This document shows positions 1 to 8,830 of a stretch of 64,000 nucleotides of DNA, in pieces. The translations under genes were made by a program, and so were the position numbers. Under the pieces are notes generated by a model. The model had not been told where the DNA came from, ran no database searches, and saw only the letters and a list, made by a program, of their open reading frames with translations. Numbering within the stretch: the stretch's first letter is position 1; each line of letters opens with the position of its first letter. Location of the stretch: NCBI RefSeq assembly GCF_004331265.1, contig NZ_SJOO01000003.1, positions 124,001-188,000 of the forward strand, written 5' to 3'. The DNA is from Enterobacter wuhouensis (lineage in GTDB: Bacteria > Pseudomonadota > Gammaproteobacteria > Enterobacterales > Enterobacteriaceae).

Positions 1-342
1 CAGACGCACTTCAGCCTGATCAGCCGCGTGCTGAAGCGCATTGAGAGCCAGTACACGGAAAACCTCAGCGTTGACCAGCTGGCGGCGGAGGCGAACATGA
101 GCGTCTCGGCGTTCCATCACAATTTTAAGTCAGTCACCAGCACCTCGCCGCTGCAGTACCTCAAAACCTACCGGCTGCACAAGGCGCGTATGCTGATGAT
201 CCACGACGGCATGAAGGCCAGCGCGGCGGCGATGCGGGTTGGGTACGAAAGTGCGTCGCAGTTCAGTCGGGAGTTTAAGCGTTACTTCGGCGTTACGCCG
301 GGGGAAGATGCGTCGCGCATCAGAACCATGCAGGGAGCTTAG
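1..342 (+). CDS. yqhC: AraC-family transcriptional regulator, C-terminal part (YqhC-like)
   Basis: The reading frame is open from the first base of the window, so the N-terminal part lies outside it. The visible 113 residues carry both helix-turn-helix motifs of the AraC/XylS DNA-binding domain. The first is around [16 protein letters not shown] and the second around [18 protein letters not shown], which is the usual AraC signature. The gene is convergent with yghB, then metC, exactly as yqhC lies in E. coli, where YqhC activates the aldehyde reductase gene yqhD. The family is clear from sequence; the YqhC name rests on synteny, and the partner yqhD would lie to the left of the window. Confidence 0.75.
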   Translation, partial: QTHFSLISRVLKRIESQYTENLSVDQLAAEANMSVSAFHHNFKSVTSTSPLQYLKTYRLHKARMLMIHDGMKASAAAMRVGYESASQFSREFKRYFGVTPGEDASRIRTMQGA

Positions 343-349
343 GCGTTTT

Positions 350-386
350 TCCCTCTCCCCTGTGGGGAGAGGGTCAGGGTGAGGGG
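350..386. repeat. GA/CT-rich intergenic palindromic repeat, copy 1
   Basis: A CCCTCTCCCC / GGGGAGAGGG palindrome followed by a GGGTGAGGGG tail sits between the convergent yqhC and yghB genes. The same core recurs near 7464, 14544, 31496, 43111, 47717 and 62289, always between genes. It can fold into a hairpin but has no U-tract. Confidence 0.75.
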
Positions 387-387
387 A

Positions 388-1047
388 TCACGCGCTGCAG
401 TACTTCTTCTTAATCACCACCGCAATCGTCCCCACCAGTCCGGCAACCAGCAGAAAGATCGGCAGCACCATCAGGAAGGTCATCACCTGATCTTCGTGAT
501 GTTTCACAAACGGGATCATGTTCAGCGCATAGCCGAGCGTGGTCACCACGCCAACCCACAGCAGGGCGCTCAGCCAGTTAAAGAACTGGAAGCGGCGGTT
601 CGACAGCCCGGAGATGCCCGCCATCGTAGGCAGAAGCGTGCGAACGAATGCCAGGAAACGCCCGGCCAGCAGCGCCAGAAGGCCGTGACGATCAAACATG
701 CAGGTCGCGCGCTGATGGTATTTATGCGGCAGCTGCGCCAGCCAGCCTTTCACCACGCGGGTGTTGCCCAGCCAGCGGCCCTGCAGATAGCTCAGCCAGC
801 AGCCCAGGCTGGCGGCAGACGTCAGGATAACCATCGTCGGGGTGAAGTCCATAACGCCTTTACCGATCAGCGCCCCTGCAAGCAAAAGCAGGCTGTCGCC
901 GGGTAAAAATGAGGCTGGCAGCAGTCCATTTTCCAGAAACAGGGTAGCGAACATCACGAAGTAGACAATGCCTACGACGTGAGGATCGGCCAGCGCGGCA
1001 AAATCGTGTTGCCAGAGCGCGGCAATAATATCTTGAATAACAGCCAT
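388..1047 (-). CDS. yghB: DedA-family inner membrane protein YghB
   Basis: This 219-residue polytopic protein belongs to the DedA (SNARE-associated/VTT) family. In E. coli, YghB and its paralogue YqjA are inner-membrane proteins needed for envelope integrity, proton-motive-force-linked functions and normal cell division; several DedA proteins act as undecaprenyl-phosphate or phospholipid translocases. The sequence shows the family acidic residues in [16 protein letters not shown] (Glu and Asp near residues 39 and 51) and the reentrant-loop motif [16 protein letters not shown] with its conserved arginines. Length equals that of E. coli YghB. It lies downstream of metC on the same strand with about 140 bases between them, as in E. 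coli. Identification is firm; the transported substrate is not shown by sequence. Confidence 0.95.
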   Translation of the reverse strand: MAVIQDIIAALWQHDFAALADPHVVGIVYFVMFATLFLENGLLPASFLPGDSLLLLAGALIGKGVMDFTPTMVILTSAASLGCWLSYLQGRWLGNTRVVKGWLAQLPHKYHQRATCMFDRHGLLALLAGRFLAFVRTLLPTMAGISGLSNRRFQFFNWLSALLWVGVVTTLGYALNMIPFVKHHEDQVMTFLMVLPIFLLVAGLVGTIAVVIKKKYCSA

Positions 1048-1190
1048 GGACTTTCCTGTGGAACAGCATTTATAGCACTATTGTACTCCCTAATTCGCGC
1101 GTTAGGTTTGATCGCGGGCGCAAGTCATGCAGACTTTTCTTGTGGCGGTGTTCACGAAAGCGTCCAGGGAGTGCATTTTCAGCCAGCACT

Positions 1191-2378
1191 CTACACGATA
1201 CGCGCAAATCCCGCCGCTAAATCGGCAATTAAATCGTCCACATCTTCTAAACCAATATGCAATCGGATCAGGGTTCCGCTGAAATCCACTCTGCCGCCGG
1301 GGCGCAGTTCCGCGATCTGCTCAGGCTGGTTTGGCAGGATCAGCGATTCAAACCCGCCCCACGAATAGGCCATGCTGAAGAGGGTAAAATTATCCAGATA
1401 GCTTGCCAGCTCGTCATTGCTCAGCCGTTTTCTTAGAACGAACGAGAACAGGCCGCTGCTGCCCGTAAAGTCGCGTTGCCAGAATTCGTGGCCTTTGCTG
1501 CCGGGCAGCGCCGGATGATTCACGCGCTCAACCTGAGGATGCTGGGCCAGCCACTCGGCGACCTTCAGGCTGCTCTCATGATGCTGGCGCAGGCGCACCC
1601 CCAGCGTGCGGATGCCGCGGCTGGTCATGTAGGCCGTATCGGCATCCACCATCTGACCCATCAGATAGGCATTTTCGCGCAGCTGGTCCCAGCAGCGCGC
1701 GTTGGACACCGCCGTGCCGATCATGCCGTCGGAGTGGCCAATCAAATATTTGGTTGCCGCCTGAATGGAGATATCAATATCGAATTCCAGCGCCTTAAAC
1801 AGCACGCCCGCCGCCCAGGTATTGTCGATCATGATAATCGCCTCTGGCGCTTTGCTGCGCACCGCCTTCACGATGGCGGGAACGTCGTGGACTTCCATGG
1901 TGATTGAACCTGGAGATTCCAGGAACACGATGCGCGTGTTCGGCTGAATAAGTTCTGCGATGCCTTCCCCAATCAGCGGGTCGAACCAGCCGGTGGTGAC
2001 GCCGAGCTTGCTGAGGATTTTGGTGCAGAAGTCCTGGCTCGGCTCGTAGGCGGTATTGGTCATCAGGATATGGTCGCCCTGTTCGACAAACGCCAGAATA
2101 GTGTTGGCAACCGCCGCCGCGCCGCAGGGGAACAGCGCACAGCCCGCGCCGCCTTCCAGCTCGCACATCGCTTCCTGAAGGGAAAAGTGGGTTAGCGTGC
2201 CGCGACGGCCGTAAAAAAGCCCGCCTTTCGCGCGATTACGCGTGGCAATTTTTTTCTCCTCGACGGTATCAAATACCAGCGATGAGGCGCGCTGAATCAC
2301 GCTGTTGACCGAACCCTGCGTATATTTCTTGCTGCGTCCGGCCTGTACCAGCGTGGTATCAAGATGCTTCTTTGTCAT
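1191..2378 (-). CDS. metC: Cystathionine beta-lyase MetC
   Basis: This PLP enzyme cleaves cystathionine to homocysteine, pyruvate and ammonia, the penultimate step of methionine synthesis, in the cytoplasm. The chosen ATG at 2378 gives 395 residues, the E. coli length, and the N-terminus [11 protein letters not shown]. The open frame extends 45 codons upstream, but that extension is AT-rich and overlaps the operator. The Cys/Met metabolism fold is evident, with the PLP lysine in [10 protein letters not shown] near residue 210 and the substrate-loop region [10 protein letters not shown]. The gene is divergent from exbBD, as in E. coli. A tandem MetJ operator 20 bases upstream implies repression by S-adenosylmethionine. 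Confidence 0.96.
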   Translation of the reverse strand: MTKKHLDTTLVQAGRSKKYTQGSVNSVIQRASSLVFDTVEEKKIATRNRAKGGLFYGRRGTLTHFSLQEAMCELEGGAGCALFPCGAAAVANTILAFVEQGDHILMTNTAYEPSQDFCTKILSKLGVTTGWFDPLIGEGIAELIQPNTRIVFLESPGSITMEVHDVPAIVKAVRSKAPEAIIMIDNTWAAGVLFKALEFDIDISIQAATKYLIGHSDGMIGTAVSNARCWDQLRENAYLMGQMVDADTAYMTSRGIRTLGVRLRQHHESSLKVAEWLAQHPQVERVNHPALPGSKGHEFWQRDFTGSSGLFSFVLRKRLSNDELASYLDNFTLFSMAYSWGGFESLILPNQPEQIAELRPGGRVDFSGTLIRLHIGLEDVDDLIADLAAGFARIV

Positions 2379-2397
2379 GTTCGCCAACCCTGTTTTT

Positions 2398-2421
2398 ATA
2401 CGTCTGGACGTCCAGACTACC
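2398..2421 (-). promoter_or_regulatory. MetJ operator (met boxes) upstream of metC
   Basis: Three consecutive 8-base boxes, atacgtct, ggacgtcc and agactacc, match the MetJ consensus AGACGTCT at 7, 6 and 5 positions. Such tandem met boxes bind MetJ-SAM dimers side by side. Their position just ahead of the metC start fits repression of metC. Assigned by eye against the known consensus. Confidence 0.8.
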
Positions 2422-2547
2422 ATGATTGTAAAAATGTGCACCCGGATGCTTATCGAATAAGCAGAAAATATTATGAAAAATACGCATAAGAAATTTTTAC
2501 TGCGTAAGCGCAAGGAAAGTGAGCGAAAATTACGGCAGTATGTAAAT

Positions 2548-2566
2548 ACTAATGAGAACTACTATC
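2548..2566 (+). promoter_or_regulatory. Fur-like box upstream of exbB
   Basis: The 19 bases here match 13 of 19 positions of the Fur consensus GATAATGATAATCATTATC. The site lies about 65 bases before the exbB start, in the metC-exbB divergent region. exbB is iron-repressed in E. coli, so a Fur site is expected. The match was scored by eye. Confidence 0.55.
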
Positions 2567-2629
2567 AATTCGACGACGTTTTGATATTATTACGCTCAGA
2601 TTTTGTGATTTGCGTCCTGGAGATACAGA

Positions 2630-3361
2630 GTGGGTAATAATTTGATGCAGACGGACCTCTCCGTCTGGGGCATGTATCAGCATGCTGACATCGTGGTTAA
2701 GATTGTGATGATCGGCCTGATTCTGGCGTCCGTTGTCACCTGGGCTATTTTCTTCAGCAAAAGCGTTGAGCTTATTTCGCAGAAGCGTCGCCTCAAGCGC
2801 GAGCAGCAGCAGCTGGCGGATGCCCGCTCTCTGGATCAGGCTTCTGACATGACCTCCTCCTTCCACGCGAAAAGCCTGACGTCCTTATTAGTGAACGAAG
2901 CGCAGAACGAGCTGGAACTCTCCGAAGGCAGTGAAGATAACGAAGGTATTAAAGAGCGTACCGGCTTCCGCCTGGAGCGCCGCGTTGCCGCCGTGGGCCG
3001 TCATATGGGCCGTGGCAATGGCTACCTGGCGACCATCGGTGCGATCTCGCCGTTCGTTGGCCTGTTCGGTACCGTCTGGGGCATTATGAACAGCTTTATC
3101 GGCATCGCGCAGACCCAAACCACCAACCTGGCGGTGGTTGCACCGGGTATCGCAGAAGCGCTGCTGGCAACGGCTATCGGCCTGGTTGCCGCTATCCCTG
3201 CCGTGGTTATCTATAACATCTTCGCGCGCATGATCGGCAGCTACAAGGCCACCCTCGGCGACGTTGCCGCTCAGGTTCTGCTGCTGCAAAGCCGTGACCT
3301 GGACCTCAACGCCAGCGCCGTTAAACCGGTGCACGCGGCGTCTAAACTGCGCGTAGGTTGA
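2630..3361 (+). CDS. exbB: TonB-system energiser ExbB
   Basis: ExbB forms the pentameric inner-membrane proton channel that, with ExbD and TonB, powers siderophore and cobalamin uptake across the outer membrane. The start is GTG at 2630, giving MGNNLMQTDLSVWGMYQHAD, the same N-terminus as E. coli ExbB; an AGGA-like purine tract (CTGGAGA) precedes it. The 243 residues show the MotA/TolQ/ExbB organisation: TM1 about residues 15-40, a long cytoplasmic loop, then TM2 and TM3 around IGAISPFVGLFGTVWGIM and ALLATAIGLVAAIPAVVIYN. exbD follows 4 bases after the stop, so the two are cotranscribed and probably translationally coupled. Iron control is suggested by the Fur-like box upstream. Confidence 0.97.
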   Translation: MGNNLMQTDLSVWGMYQHADIVVKIVMIGLILASVVTWAIFFSKSVELISQKRRLKREQQQLADARSLDQASDMTSSFHAKSLTSLLVNEAQNELELSEGSEDNEGIKERTGFRLERRVAAVGRHMGRGNGYLATIGAISPFVGLFGTVWGIMNSFIGIAQTQTTNLAVVAPGIAEALLATAIGLVAAIPAVVIYNIFARMIGSYKATLGDVAAQVLLLQSRDLDLNASAVKPVHAASKLRVG

Positions 3362-3365
3362 TGGT

Positions 3366-3791
3366 ATGGCGATGCGTCTTAACGAAAATCTGGACGATAA
3401 CGGCGAAATGCATGAAATCAACGTGACGCCGTTTATCGACGTCATGCTGGTTCTGCTGATTATCTTCATGGTGGCTGCGCCGCTGGCGACGGTTGACGTG
3501 AAGGTGAATCTGCCGGCCTCCTCCAGCCAGCCTCAGCCGCGCCCGGAGAAGCCTATCTACCTGTCGGTGAAAGCGGATAAATCCATGTTCCTGGGTAATG
3601 ACCCGGTGACGGATGCGTCGGTGATCCCGGCGCTGGACCAGCTCACCGGCGGCAAGAAAGACACCACCGTCTTCTTCCGCGCGGACAAAACCGTCGATTA
3701 TGAAACCATGATGAAGGTAATGGACACGCTGCACCAGGCGGGTTACCTGAAGATTGGACTGGTCGGCGAAGAGAAAGCGACCGCAAAATAA
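3366..3791 (+). CDS. exbD: TonB-system energiser ExbD
   Basis: ExbD is the bitopic partner of ExbB that couples proton flow to TonB. The 141-residue protein has a cytoplasmic N-terminus, one membrane helix with the essential aspartate in INVTPFIDVMLVLLIIF (near residue 25), and a periplasmic C-terminal domain, all as in E. coli ExbD. It lies 4 bases downstream of exbB, and a strong hairpin terminator follows directly. Confidence 0.97.
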   Translation: MAMRLNENLDDNGEMHEINVTPFIDVMLVLLIIFMVAAPLATVDVKVNLPASSSQPQPRPEKPIYLSVKADKSMFLGNDPVTDASVIPALDQLTGGKKDTTVFFRADKTVDYETMMKVMDTLHQAGYLKIGLVGEEKATAK

Positions 3792-3796
3792 AAAAG

Positions 3797-3822
3797 AAGC
3801 TGGCGAAAGCCAGCTTTTTTAT
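3797..3822 (+). terminator. Rho-independent terminator of exbBD
   Basis: A perfect 8-base stem AAGCTGGC / GCCAGCTT with a GAAA loop is followed by a T-run, starting 6 bases after the exbD stop codon. Confidence 0.93.
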
Positions 3823-3969
3823 CCTTAAAAATCACCTCATCACTCCCCGCCAGAATATATCCTTTTGCTGCAATTGCGCCGTGGAATATACCCACTACGC
3901 TTAAAACTGATAATAAAAAAATACCTTCTTTTGAAGGGCTTATTTCACCTGCACAGCAAGAGACTCCCT

Positions 3970-5421
3970 ATGGCGATGATGACATGGCTGCACCCGCACG
4001 CACCTCAAAGTGACCTCATCTCTCTTTTTGCAATACGACGACGCGCCGATCGGCTCATGCTGGGACTGATCTGGGCCATGTGGGCCGTCTCGCTCGGCGT
4101 GGGCTACATGAATGAGAACCTGACGCAAGGTGCGACAATCGGCACCGTTCTGGCGTGTCTTGCGACCTTAGCGTCGCTCGTCTTCCCCGGTACGCTGTTG
4201 CTCCGCCTCGTTTTTGCGTTTGTCCTGATGGCCTTTTCGGCGCTGCTGATCCAGCTCGGAGAGGGGGAAACGGAATACCATTTCTCTGTTTTCGTTCTGC
4301 TGTCCGCCCTGCTGGCCTGGCGCGACTGGCGACCCTTGCTGGCGGGCGCTGCCGTTATCGCGCTGCATCACCTGATATTTAACTATCTCCAGGAAAACGA
4401 TCTGTATGGCGTCGTGGTATTTATGCACACGGGCTTTCATATGGTGGTCTTTCATGGGCTGTTTGTGGTGGTACAGACCGCGATCCTTATTTTGCTGGCG
4501 GTTCGTATGGAGCAGGATGCGCGTTCGGCGAGCGAAGTGTCCAGGCTGGCGGGGGTGATTAACCGCGTGCCCGGCTATCTGACGCTGGCTGTCGACGGCG
4601 AATCCACACATTCGTCCTTTGCCCGCACGTTCAGCCTGACGCTGGGCACCATGCGCTCAACGCTTGAGCAGGTAAGTACCAGCGTGGGCCAGCTGCTGGA
4701 GGCGTCCCGGACGTTGCGCCAGCGGAATAGCGCACTCTCGGAGCGAACCGATCGCCAGGCCTCGTCGCTGGCAACCGCTGCGAGCGCGATGGCGCAGCTC
4801 AGCGCCGTCGCCACCGAAACCAGCCAGAAGGCGACGCAGGTCAGCGAAATGGCGCTCAGCGCGAGTGAAGTCGCCGGGCAGGGCGGGAACAATATCGCCC
4901 AGGCGATTGCCGCAATGGAGCAAATCCGCGAGGAGTCACGGCGCATCGTTACCATTCTGGAGCTGATCGATGGGATCGCGTTTCAGACGAATATTCTTTC
5001 GCTGAATGCGTCCGTCGAAGCCGCGCGAGCCGGTGAGCATGGCAAAGGGTTTGCGGTAGTGGCCTCAGAGGTTCGAATGCTGGCGCAGCGCAGCGAGGGG
5101 GCGGCGAAGGATATTCGCCAGCTTCTGGCAACCTCAGAGGCGACCACGCAGCACGGCGTTGAACAGGTTGAACAGGCGGGCCTGACCATGAAGTCGATTA
5201 TTGAAGGCATCGACGGGCTACGTTCATTGCTGGATGAGCTGTCGAATATGAGCGAACAGCAGCGGGCAAGTATTGCGCAGATGAATGGCAGTATTGCCAG
5301 TATTGATGCAAGCGTGCAGGAGAACGTGCAGCACGTCGCGCAGACGCTGCAGGTTGCGGAGCAGCAGCAACAGCAGACGGGGCAGCTGAAAGAGGCGATA
5401 GCCGTATTTCGGTTTGATTAG
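3970..5421 (+). CDS. Methyl-accepting chemotaxis protein with polytopic N-terminal domain
   Basis: The C-terminal half is a chemoreceptor signalling domain. Its conserved hairpin tip is at [20 protein letters not shown] and GKGFAVVASEVRMLAQRS, the CheA/CheW contact region. The N-terminal part is unlike Tar/Tsr: it lacks a periplasmic ligand domain and an obvious HAMP domain and instead shows about six hydrophobic segments between residues 29 and 178. Histidines lie in or beside these segments (H104, H133-H134, H153, H157, H162), in motifs HHLIFNYLQ and HTGFHMVVFHGLF. The ATG at 3970 (483 residues) is preferred over the upstream in-frame start at 3865 because the extra 35 residues look non-coding. 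The C-terminus lacks the NWETF-type CheR-binding pentapeptide. Its ligand is unknown. It occupies the place of E. coli yghA next to exbD. Confidence 0.9.
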   Translation: MAMMTWLHPHAPQSDLISLFAIRRRADRLMLGLIWAMWAVSLGVGYMNENLTQGATIGTVLACLATLASLVFPGTLLLRLVFAFVLMAFSALLIQLGEGETEYHFSVFVLLSALLAWRDWRPLLAGAAVIALHHLIFNYLQENDLYGVVVFMHTGFHMVVFHGLFVVVQTAILILLAVRMEQDARSASEVSRLAGVINRVPGYLTLAVDGESTHSSFARTFSLTLGTMRSTLEQVSTSVGQLLEASRTLRQRNSALSERTDRQASSLATAASAMAQLSAVATETSQKATQVSEMALSASEVAGQGGNNIAQAIAAMEQIREESRRIVTILELIDGIAFQTNILSLNASVEAARAGEHGKGFAVVASEVRMLAQRSEGAAKDIRQLLATSEATTQHGVEQVEQAGLTMKSIIEGIDGLRSLLDELSNMSEQQRASIAQMNGSIASIDASVQENVQHVAQTLQVAEQQQQQTGQLKEAIAVFRFD

Positions 5422-5891
5422 CTTTTACTGTCGGCAGGCGCGTGGGCAGCAGGATGAACTGCCTGCACGTCTTCATCAAGCGCGACACTGGTAACGTTCG
5501 AGGTACGATAATCGCCATCGGACAGTTTGCGCGTCAGGCGCAGGGTGGCGGTTTCCCTGGCGAGCAGATACTGATAGTTGGCCTCCAGCCGCCCCAGGAT
5601 CTTCTCTTTCAGCTCTGGCCGCTGCGCGATAATGGTATTGATTACCGTGCCGTAAATCTCTTCCTTAACCTGCAAAGAATATATTTCGCGACGATGCTGC
5701 CATTTCAGGCGGACCAGCGTGGCCGGGATCGATACCAGGTCCTGGGTAATGCGCGTCATCTCGGTATTTTTCGCGTTCCGTAACGCCTCGATATTTTGCT
5801 TTAAGATAAACTCGTCACTTTTTTTGTTATCTAAAGCTAAATAGACATTGTTTTCGTTAACTTCCTTCACGTTAATCTTCCCCGAGGTCAT
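5418..5891 (-). CDS. Hypothetical protein, second gene of an AT-rich pair
   Basis: This 157-residue soluble protein is not recognised. It is predicted mostly alpha-helical, with charged helices around residues 25-50 and 85-130 and a low-complexity alanine/proline tail. It has no signal peptide or membrane segment. It overlaps the end of the preceding gene by 20 bases, so the two are probably cotranslated and may act together. Its stop overlaps the chemoreceptor stop by 4 bases. The first two thirds of the gene are clearly more AT-rich than its neighbours, which suggests horizontal acquisition. Confidence 0.7.
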   Translation of the reverse strand: MTSGKINVKEVNENNVYLALDNKKSDEFILKQNIEALRNAKNTEMTRITQDLVSIPATLVRLKWQHRREIYSLQVKEEIYGTVINTIIAQRPELKEKILGRLEANYQYLLARETATLRLTRKLSDGDYRTSNVTSVALDEDVQAVHPAAHAPADSKS

Positions 5892-6276
5892 AAAAAATGG
5901 GGTTGTTTTTTTCGCGAGTAATTAAGTTAAGCCAAATTTCATTGCCCGCTTCATTTATTTCTTTGGTTTTTTCAGACATTATTTGACTTAGCGTCTGGGC
6001 ATCTATTTCACCTTCTGCCTGCAGGTCATCCAGCAGATGTACGAAGGCTTCAATTTTTACCGCGCGAAACAAACGGTCTTTTATATGGCGATCGTGCTCT
6101 TCCAGCAACATATTACGGGATTTGCCCGAACGGGAAACACCAATTAATATATCTGACTCAAAATCAGAGAGCTTTCTTTTCCCCTGAGTGAAATTAACCT
6201 CTTTTTCTCCTTCCGTCGAAGGATGCTCCACAGGCGTGATGTGATACTTAGCCGGGACGAGGTTGTCGGGCAACAT
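5872..6276 (-). CDS. Hypothetical protein, first gene of an AT-rich pair
   Basis: This 134-residue soluble protein is not recognised. Its N-terminal 45 residues are polar and probably extended; the rest is predicted helical (around residues 50-115), with a phrase SGKSRN that is too short to be a Walker A motif. An AAAGGAAAT ribosome-binding site lies 5 bases before the ATG. The gene is divergent from 6379-6882 and overlaps the next gene by 20 bases. Its base composition is AT-rich relative to the flanking backbone. No function is proposed. Confidence 0.72.
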   Translation of the reverse strand: MLPDNLVPAKYHITPVEHPSTEGEKEVNFTQGKRKLSDFESDILIGVSRSGKSRNMLLEEHDRHIKDRLFRAVKIEAFVHLLDDLQAEGEIDAQTLSQIMSEKTKEINEAGNEIWLNLITREKNNPIFYDLGED

Positions 6277-6378
6277 TTTTAATTTCCTTTAATTTCAACA
6301 GGGTGGGGTTGGTAAAGGCGTGAGATTCGTTGACAATATCATGAGGCAATTTTAAAATCAAAAAAAATGGAGCCAACC

Positions 6379-6882
6379 ATGAACAGCATTTTTTTTACGG
6401 TCATTACATTACTATTACTGACCGCTGGTGTTCTTTTATTGATGCAAGAGTTCAATAAAACGAAAGCGTCGCAGGACACCGGTGAATCCCCGCAGCCTGA
6501 GCTGATGACAAAAGAGGAAGGTGAAGACCATTTCTCCGTATTGATGAACTCGGTCACACCGGTTTGGTACTGGCGGGTGAACCATGAATATATCGACTTT
6601 TTGCACGCCACAATTAAGCGGATGAAAATGTCGGAAATTAATGACACGCCGGGATTGTTTGAGGCGCAACGCCGCTGCAGCGACCTCAATTCGGCTGTCT
6701 ATAAATATTATGACAATATCAAAAAGCGCTGCCTTAATGGTGAGAAGGTTTCCTACTCTGATTTAGACGTATTAAACCTGCGTCAGTGCTTTCGTGAGTT
6801 CAGCCTGGAGGCTTATCCGGAGCTGGTGGTGCTGGTGTGGCCGGAATATGCGCGCCCGGAGGTAAATCCGCAAGAAGTGTAG
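6379..6882 (+). CDS. Hypothetical single-pass membrane protein
   Basis: This 167-residue protein is not recognised. One hydrophobic helix spans residues 2-22 (starting MNSIFFTVITLLLL), probably an uncleaved anchor, followed by a polar linker and a globular helical domain of about 110 residues rich in aromatic residues. The ATG at 6379 is chosen over 6367 because ATGGAGCC supplies a GGAG ribosome-binding site at good spacing. It is divergent from the AT-rich pair, shares their composition, and lies 81 bases before yqhA. It may belong with the pair as one acquired block. Confidence 0.75.
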   Translation: MNSIFFTVITLLLLTAGVLLLMQEFNKTKASQDTGESPQPELMTKEEGEDHFSVLMNSVTPVWYWRVNHEYIDFLHATIKRMKMSEINDTPGLFEAQRRCSDLNSAVYKYYDNIKKRCLNGEKVSYSDLDVLNLRQCFREFSLEAYPELVVLVWPEYARPEVNPQEV

Positions 6883-7452
<570 letters not shown>

Positions 7453-7463
7453 AGTAGACCTTA

Positions 7464-7510
7464 CCCCTCATCCTGCCCTCTCCCCTCTGGGGAGAGGGCA
7501 GGGTGAGGGG
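7464..7510. repeat. GA/CT-rich intergenic palindromic repeat, copy 2
   Basis: Near-perfect inverted repeat with arms of about 22 bases (CCCCTCATCCTGCCCTCTCC and its complement) and a three-base loop. It lies between the convergent yqhA and gpr. It is the most complete single palindrome of this family in the window and could act as a bidirectional mRNA 3' end hairpin. Confidence 0.8.
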
Positions 7511-7528
7511 AGAGGGTAGCCGAGCGTG

Positions 7529-8569
7529 CTATTTATCCGACGACGCCTGCCACAGATTCAACTCCCCATCCGCAACATGCTGGTCAATCCGCTTGAGTTC
7601 GTCCTCGGTAAAACGCAGGTTATCCAGAGCCTGAACGTTCTCCTCGAGCTGTTCCGGACGGCTCGCGCCAATCAGCACTGACGTCACGCGCTCGTCCTTC
7701 AGCAGCCAGCTCAGCGCCATCTGCGCCATGCTTTGCCCGCGCGCGTGCGCCATCTCGTTCAGCAGACGCAGGCTGCTCAGGTTGGCCTCGGTCAGCATTT
7801 TTTCCGTCAGGCCGCGCACCTTCTTCCCTTCGCGCTGCATGCGTGAACCTTCAGGAATACCGTCGAGGTATTTCCCCGTCAGCAGGCCCTGCGCCAGCGG
7901 GGTGAAGGCAATACAGCCCGTCCCGTTCTCTGCCAGGGCGTCCAGCAGGCCGGTCTTATCCACCCAGCGGTTAAGCAGGTTGTACGACGGCTGGTGGATC
8001 AGCAAGGGGATTTTCCACTCGCGCAGCAGCTCAGTCATTTTTTGTGTGCGCTCGGTTGAGTAGGAGGAAATGCCCACATACAGCGCCTTGCCGCTCTGCA
8101 CGGCATGCGCCAGCGCGGCGGCCGTCTCCTCCATCGGCGTATTTTCGTCAACGCGATGGGAATAGAAAATATCCACATACTCCACGCCCATGCGCTTCAG
8201 GCTCTGGTCGAGGCTGGCGAGCAGGTATTTACGCGAACCGCCCGAACCATAAGGCCCCGGCCACATGTCGTAGCCCGCTTTGGTGGAGATAACCAGCTCG
8301 TCGCGATACGCGGCAAAATCTTCCCGCAGCAGGCGTCCAAAATTCTCCTCCGCGCTGCCCGGCGGTGGACCGTAGTTGTTGGCAAGATCGAAATGGGTAA
8401 TGCCGAGATCGAAGGCTTTTCGCAGCAGCGCGCGCTGGGACTCGAGGGGCTGAACGTGGCCGAAGCTGTGCCACAGGCCCAGCGACAGCGCCGGCAGGCG
8501 CAGGCCACTTTTCCCGCAGTAGCGGTACTGCATACTTTCATAGCGGCCGGAGTAAGGGTGCCAGGACAT
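7529..8569 (-). CDS. gpr: L-glyceraldehyde 3-phosphate reductase (aldo-keto reductase)
   Basis: This 346-residue aldo-keto reductase is the YghZ/Gpr enzyme (AKR14 family). In E. coli it reduces L-glyceraldehyde 3-phosphate and methylglyoxal with NADPH. Length and internal sequence (GITHFDLANNYGPPPGSAEE, FYSHRVDENTPMEETA) match E. coli YghZ almost residue for residue after the first dozen amino acids. The catalytic tetrad residues Asp (HFDLANNYG, where Tyr follows), Lys (STKAGYDMW) and His (YSHR) are present. It is transcribed away from the FliA-dependent chemoreceptor gene. Confidence 0.95.
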   Translation of the reverse strand: MSWHPYSGRYESMQYRYCGKSGLRLPALSLGLWHSFGHVQPLESQRALLRKAFDLGITHFDLANNYGPPPGSAEENFGRLLREDFAAYRDELVISTKAGYDMWPGPYGSGGSRKYLLASLDQSLKRMGVEYVDIFYSHRVDENTPMEETAAALAHAVQSGKALYVGISSYSTERTQKMTELLREWKIPLLIHQPSYNLLNRWVDKTGLLDALAENGTGCIAFTPLAQGLLTGKYLDGIPEGSRMQREGKKVRGLTEKMLTEANLSSLRLLNEMAHARGQSMAQMALSWLLKDERVTSVLIGASRPEQLEENVQALDNLRFTEDELKRIDQHVADGELNLWQASSDK

Positions 8570-8750
8570 GATGTCTCCTTTCTTATCGATGAATTTCGAA
8601 ACAGCGTTTTCATTCTATGCCTATCAAATCACAAATTTTAGCCATAAGCGATGACGCACCTTACTGCTTCATCCGACGCATCGAGGATAAGTATTTACCA
8701 GCGCTGTGCGACCTATGAAGCCACGCTAATCAAAAATAATCACAAAAGGA

Positions 8751-8777
8751 TATAATTTCCGCCTTCCCTGCCGATAA
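8751..8777 (+). promoter_or_regulatory. FliA (sigma-28) promoter for the chemoreceptor gene
   Basis: TATAATTT, an 11-base spacer and GCCGATAA match the enteric sigma-28 consensus TAAAGTTT-N11-GCCGATAA at 6 of 8 and 8 of 8 positions with exact spacing. It lies 53 bases before the ATG of a chemotaxis gene, the expected target class. Confidence 0.88.
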
Positions 8778-8830
8778 CGAGAGTAGTACTCGCCCCTGGG
8801 CGAATTCACCCTCACGGCAAGGAAAACTCT

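Noticed and set aside
3887..3913. Possible FliA promoter before the polytopic chemoreceptor
   Set aside because: ACTGATAA fits the -10 at 6 of 8 positions, but the correctly spaced -35 region does not match.
6123..6155. SGKS phrase in the hypothetical protein as a P-loop
   Set aside because: The full GxxxxGK[ST] pattern and the surrounding strand-loop-helix context are absent.
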